Source: Antarcticimicrobium luteum (GTDB lineage Bacteria; Pseudomonadota; Alphaproteobacteria; Rhodobacterales; Rhodobacteraceae). Taken from it: 64,000 nucleotides of DNA. The stretch is taken from positions 186,001-250,000 of the forward strand of contig NZ_SMUV01000074.1 in NCBI RefSeq assembly GCF_004358185.1, given 5' to 3'. Position numbers and translations under genes: made by a program. The notes under the pieces were generated by a model, which was given only the letters and a program-made list of their open reading frames with translations, had not been told where the DNA came from and ran no database searches. Shown in pieces: positions 61,267-64,000 of the stretch; position 1 is the stretch's first letter, and each line of letters starts with the position of its first letter.

Positions 61267-61519
61267 GACATCCTCCCCTGTCGTCCCTAATCTGGTCCCT
61301 ATCTGGCACGAGCATATGACATCTGCGCGAAATCGCCCGGAGATTCCCGGCCGGACCCGGTGATCGGCGCGTTCCTGCCACTGAATTGCGCGGGTTCCTT
61401 GACCGGTGCACAGTGATGCGGCACCAATTTCGGGGTGCCCGGTCGGCCCGGCGACCTTTTCGGCGACGCTTCAGGCAACGGCGGGCCGGTCCAGATCATC
61501 CTTGCAACACATTCGGCTT

Positions 61520-61532
61520 AAACTATATGTTT
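61520..61532. promoter_or_regulatory. AT-rich palindrome upstream of sulfur operon
   Basis: AAAC (61520-61523) and GTTT (61529-61532) flank TATAT in an isolated AT-rich patch, 24 bases before the metallo-hydrolase ATG. Related operons are controlled by the ArsR-type persulfide sensor BigR/SqrR, which binds an AT-rich palindrome. No such regulator gene is in view. Confidence 0.4.
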
Positions 61533-61555
61533 TCCGAAAGCCAATGGAGATCCCA

Positions 61556-62419
61556 ATGACCCCCTTTGTGAAAGCCTTCTTCGACGAAGCCACCTTTACG
61601 GTGTCCTACGTCGTCCGCGAGCCGCATGGCAAGGCCTGCGCGATCATCGACAGCGTTCTGGATTTCGATAACGCCTCGGGCCGCACCGACACCAAATCCG
61701 CCGATGCCGTCATCGCCTATGTTCAGGGCGAAGGCCTGAACGTGGAATGGATTCTGGAAAGCCATGTGCATGCCGACCACCTGTCGGCGGCGCCCTATAT
61801 TCAGGAAAAGGTCGGCGGCAAAATCGGCATCGGCGACCGCATCACCGTCGTGCAGGACACCTTTGGAAAGGTGTTCAACGAAGGCACCGAGTTCCAGCGC
61901 GACGGCAGCCAGTTCGACGCGCTGTTCAAGGAGGGCGACAGCTTCATGATCGGGCAGATGCGCGGCGACGTGCTGCACACCCCCGGTCACACGCCGGCCT
62001 GCCTGACCTATGTGGTCGGCGATGCGGCCTTTGTCGGCGACACGCTGTTCATGCCCGATTTCGGCACCGCGCGCTGCGACTTTCCGGGCGGATCCTCGGA
62101 AACGCTCTACAACTCGATCCAGAAAATCCTGGCGCTGCCCGACGAGACGCGAATCTTTGTCGGCCACGACTACAAGGCGCCGGGCCGCGACGAATACGCC
62201 TGGGAGACCACGGTGGGCGAACAGAAGGCGCTGAACATCCACGTCGGCCAGGGCAAGAAGATCGAGGACTTCGTGCAGATGCGCGACGCCCGCGACGCCA
62301 CGCTGGCGATGCCGCGGCTGATTCTGCCCTCGCTGCAGGTCAACATGCGGGCCGGCCAGATGCCGCCCGAGGACGAACAGGGCGATGTCTTTCTCAAGAT
62401 TCCGGTGAACAAGCTGTAA
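61556..62419 (+). CDS. blh: Metallo-beta-lactamase-fold hydrolase, persulfide dioxygenase (Blh) type
   Basis: This 287-residue protein has the metal motif SHVHADHLS (HxHxDH) near 70, GHTPACLTY near 143, GDTLFMPDFGTARCDFPGG near 161, and VGHDY near 200. The CDFPGG stretch is typical of Blh/ETHE1-like persulfide dioxygenases, which oxidise glutathione persulfide to sulfite with one iron. GGAGATCCCA precedes the ATG at 61556. It opens an operon with two YeeE-like proteins and a sulfurtransferase-like protein. Confidence 0.88.
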   Translation: MTPFVKAFFDEATFTVSYVVREPHGKACAIIDSVLDFDNASGRTDTKSADAVIAYVQGEGLNVEWILESHVHADHLSAAPYIQEKVGGKIGIGDRITVVQDTFGKVFNEGTEFQRDGSQFDALFKEGDSFMIGQMRGDVLHTPGHTPACLTYVVGDAAFVGDTLFMPDFGTARCDFPGGSSETLYNSIQKILALPDETRIFVGHDYKAPGRDEYAWETTVGEQKALNIHVGQGKKIEDFVQMRDARDATLAMPRLILPSLQVNMRAGQMPPEDEQGDVFLKIPVNKL

Positions 62420-62506
62420 CGGCGGCTCACCAAAAGGGTTCCGGCGGCGGGCCGGTCTGATCCGCCACCGGGAAAACGCGCGAACAACAGGGGCAAGAAC
62501 ATTATC

Positions 62507-62935
62507 ATGGAAACAGACTGGATCTGGGGCCTGGTCGGCGGATTGCTGATCGGGACGGGGGGCGCCGTATATCTGCTTGGCAACGGGCGGATCATGGGCG
62601 CCTCGGGCATCATCGGCGGGCTGGTTGACGGCAGCGGCTGGAACACGTTCTGGGAACGGGCGGTGTTCCTGTTCGGCGTGGTCGTCATGCCGCTGATCCT
62701 GTGGCCGCTCTATAACGTCGAGATCGACACGCATATGACCACGAACTGGACGGTGATCATCGCCGCCGGTCTGCTCGTGGGCGTCGGCACGCGGATCGCC
62801 AACGGCTGCACCTCGGGACACGGGGTTTGCGGCATCTCGCGGTTCTCGCTGCGGGGCATCACCGCCACCGTATTCTACATTCTGGCCGGCGGTCTGATGC
62901 TGGCGATCTTCCGTCACGTTCTGGGGGTGGTCTGA
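62507..62935 (+). CDS. YeeE/YedE-type transporter half (N-terminal)
   Basis: This 142-residue membrane protein has about four hydrophobic segments, with GNGRIMGASGIIGGLVDG and GVGTRIANGCTSGHGVCGIS. The second motif, with its invariant Cys, is the hallmark of YeeE/YedE (TsuA-like) sulfur-compound importers. It overlaps the next gene by one base. Together they would form a split YeeE that passes thiosulfate or a related sulfur compound across the inner membrane. Confidence 0.88.
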   Translation: METDWIWGLVGGLLIGTGGAVYLLGNGRIMGASGIIGGLVDGSGWNTFWERAVFLFGVVVMPLILWPLYNVEIDTHMTTNWTVIIAAGLLVGVGTRIANGCTSGHGVCGISRFSLRGITATVFYILAGGLMLAIFRHVLGVV

Positions 62936-63366
62936 TGCGTATTCTGCTGTCTCTTCTGGCCGGTGCGCTGTTCGGCGGCGGGCTGTTCGTTTCCGGCATG
63001 ACCGACACCACCAAGGTGCAGGGCTGGCTCGATGTCTTTGGCAACTGGGATCCGACGCTGGCCTTTGTCATGGGCGGTGCGATCATCCCGATGTTCATCG
63101 CCTGGCGGCTGACCCCTGGGCGCAGGCCGCTGGTGGGCGGCGAGTTTCCCAGCCTGCCGCGCCCCGAGCTGGATCATCGGCTGATCACAGGCTCGGTGCT
63201 GTTCGGCATGGGCTGGGGACTGGCCGGTCTCTGCCCGGGTCCGGCTGTCGCCTCGATCACCTATAACGGCATGGGTGGGCTGATCTTCATGGCCGCGATG
63301 CTGGTCGGCATGGGGGCGGCCCCCGCGGTCGGGCGCGGTCTGGACAGGATGTCGGCGGCGGCGTAA
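62935..63366 (+). CDS. YeeE/YedE-type transporter half (C-terminal, DUF6691-like)
   Basis: This 143-residue membrane protein has hydrophobic segments and the partner motifs GGGLFVSGMTDTTKVQGWLD and GMGWGLAGLCPGPAVA, including a conserved Cys. It is the second half of the split YeeE pair. The start shares one base with the stop of the preceding gene. Such halves are common in alpha- and gammaproteobacterial sulfide-response operons. Confidence 0.88.
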   Translation: MRILLSLLAGALFGGGLFVSGMTDTTKVQGWLDVFGNWDPTLAFVMGGAIIPMFIAWRLTPGRRPLVGGEFPSLPRPELDHRLITGSVLFGMGWGLAGLCPGPAVASITYNGMGGLIFMAAMLVGMGAAPAVGRGLDRMSAAA

Positions 63367-63375
63367 GTGTCGGGC

Positions 63376-63807
63376 ATGGATATTCGCCCCCTTGCCCCCG
63401 GCTATGCCGTTTCGCCGCAGATCTCGGTCGAGGATCTGCCCGCCATCGCTGAAGCAGGTTACACTATGGTGATCTGCAACCGGCCCGATGCCGAGGTGCC
63501 GCCGGAGCTGGGCAGCCACGCCATGCGCGATGCGGCCGAGGCGCTGGGGCTGAGCTTTGCCGCCCTGCCGCTGGTGCAGGAGACGCTGACACCGGAAAAC
63601 GGGGTGCGGCAGCTAGAAACCATTGCCGACGCCACCGGCCCGGTGCTGGCCTATTGCCGCAGCGGCACCCGCTGCACAGTGATCTGGGCCCTGGGCCAAG
63701 CCGGACAGATGCCGGTGGACGAGATCCTGCAAAAGGCGACGGCGGCGGGCTATCAGCTGGACGGGATGCGTCCGGCGCTGGAACAGCTGGCGGCGGCGCG
63801 CGGCTGA
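63376..63807 (+). CDS. TIGR01244/DUF442-type sulfurtransferase-like protein
   Basis: This 143-residue protein resembles the dual-specificity-phosphatase-like domain (DUF442) found beside Blh. The loop AYCRSGTRC carries a Cys-containing rhodanese/phosphatase-like active site near residue 95, and ICNRPDAEVPPELGS is a family marker. It probably moves sulfane sulfur in the persulfide pathway. A GTG at 63367 is an alternative start; the ATG at 63376 matches the usual MDIRPL opening. It is followed by a strong terminator. Confidence 0.83.
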   Translation: MDIRPLAPGYAVSPQISVEDLPAIAEAGYTMVICNRPDAEVPPELGSHAMRDAAEALGLSFAALPLVQETLTPENGVRQLETIADATGPVLAYCRSGTRCTVIWALGQAGQMPVDEILQKATAAGYQLDGMRPALEQLAAARG

Positions 63808-63830
63808 ACCGGCAGAGTTGAAGTAAATGA

Positions 63831-63854
63831 AAAGCGGCCGCTGGGCCGCTTTTT
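63831..63854 (+). terminator. Intrinsic terminator after sulfur operon
   Basis: AAAGCGGCC (63831-63839) and GGCCGCTTT (63844-63852) form a perfect 9-bp stem with a GCTG loop, ending in TTTTT. It terminates the rightward sulfur operon and, being symmetrical with upstream A residues, could also act on the convergent kinase transcript. Confidence 0.85.
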
Positions 63855-63942
63855 CAGTCTGTGCCCATCGCATAACCCGACACGGTGAGGGCCCTGCCCG
63901 CCGCGCGCAATTGGCTTGGCGGACGGACTGCCGCGCCGCCCC

Positions 63943-64000
63943 CTACTGCGCCGCCATCTGCCCGGCCAGCGGCAGGGTCACGCGGAAGGCGCCGCCCGAC
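63943..64000 (-). CDS. Histidine kinase C-terminus, cut by window edge
   Basis: Only 18 codons and the stop are inside the window. Read leftward they give SGGAFRVTLPLAGQMAAQ, the typical last strand of a HATPase domain (GG-x-F-x-V-x-LP). The gene continues beyond 64000 on the minus strand and is convergent with the sulfur operon. The kinase's signal is unknown. Confidence 0.65.
   Translation of the reverse strand, partial: SGGAFRVTLPLAGQMAAQ

Overview
The window reads as chromosomal DNA of a GC-rich alphaproteobacterium, most likely a Rhodobacterales (Rhodobacteraceae) member. The left-hand order hisD - UPF0262 - low-molecular-weight phosphatase - infA - maf - short RNase E/G - yacG - tRNA-Phe, a DUF2312/GapR gene, and a cobinamide-salvage cbiZ gene all suit that group. 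No species is assigned; this is inference from gene content and family knowledge.

Layout. (1) 1-4.39 kb is a compact co-directional housekeeping block ending in tRNA-Phe(GAA). (2) About 4.4-50.0 kb is a large accessory catabolic region between tRNA-Phe and tRNA-Thr(UGU), with a frameshifted tyrosine-integrase N-terminus just downstream of tRNA-Thr. (3) 50.0-64 kb is core-like again: a conserved unknown protein, a ModE-like regulator with modABC, GapR, a cobalamin riboswitch followed by btuB-btuF-btuC-btuD-cbiZ, two small unknown proteins, a persulfide/thiosulfate-type sulfur operon, and the last codons of a histidine kinase.

The accessory region holds two modules. Module 1 (4.8-22.3 kb) radiates from one divergent promoter at 16.7-16.9 kb. 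Leftward run a regulator that fuses a winged helix to a solute-binding domain, an SDR, an M24 creatinase-like protein, E1 alpha, E1 beta, a di-lipoyl protein, an aldehyde dehydrogenase, a lipoyl-less E2 core, E3 and a KduD-like SDR. Rightward run a ribose-type binding protein, a second polyol-type SDR, two permeases and a double ATPase. A plausible reading is uptake of a sugar, polyol or diol, oxidation by SDRs to a ketone, and acetoin-dehydrogenase-like cleavage to acyl-CoA plus an aldehyde that the aldehyde dehydrogenase removes. The substrate is unknown.

Module 2 (22.6-49.6 kb) has a second E1/E2 set with enoyl-CoA hydratase, acyl-CoA dehydrogenase, acyl-CoA synthetase, two paralogous TetR regulators, a Liv-type ABC transporter, an MmgE/PrpD protein, a ribose-type ABC transporter with one permease fused to a beta-propeller, a free-standing propeller, SDRs, an aldehyde dehydrogenase and a LysR regulator. 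Three copies of one 31-bp element, centred on TGA(C/G)TCA, sit at 23.5, 37.5 and 46.0 kb before its main operons. They tie most of the module into one probable TetR regulon.

The observations most worth following are the shared 31-bp element, the permease-propeller fusion, the winged-helix/solute-binding regulator with its 21-bp-spaced operator, the split E2, and the M24 protein with Cys in place of a metal-binding Asp. All functions come from reading motifs and context; no database search or structure prediction was run.
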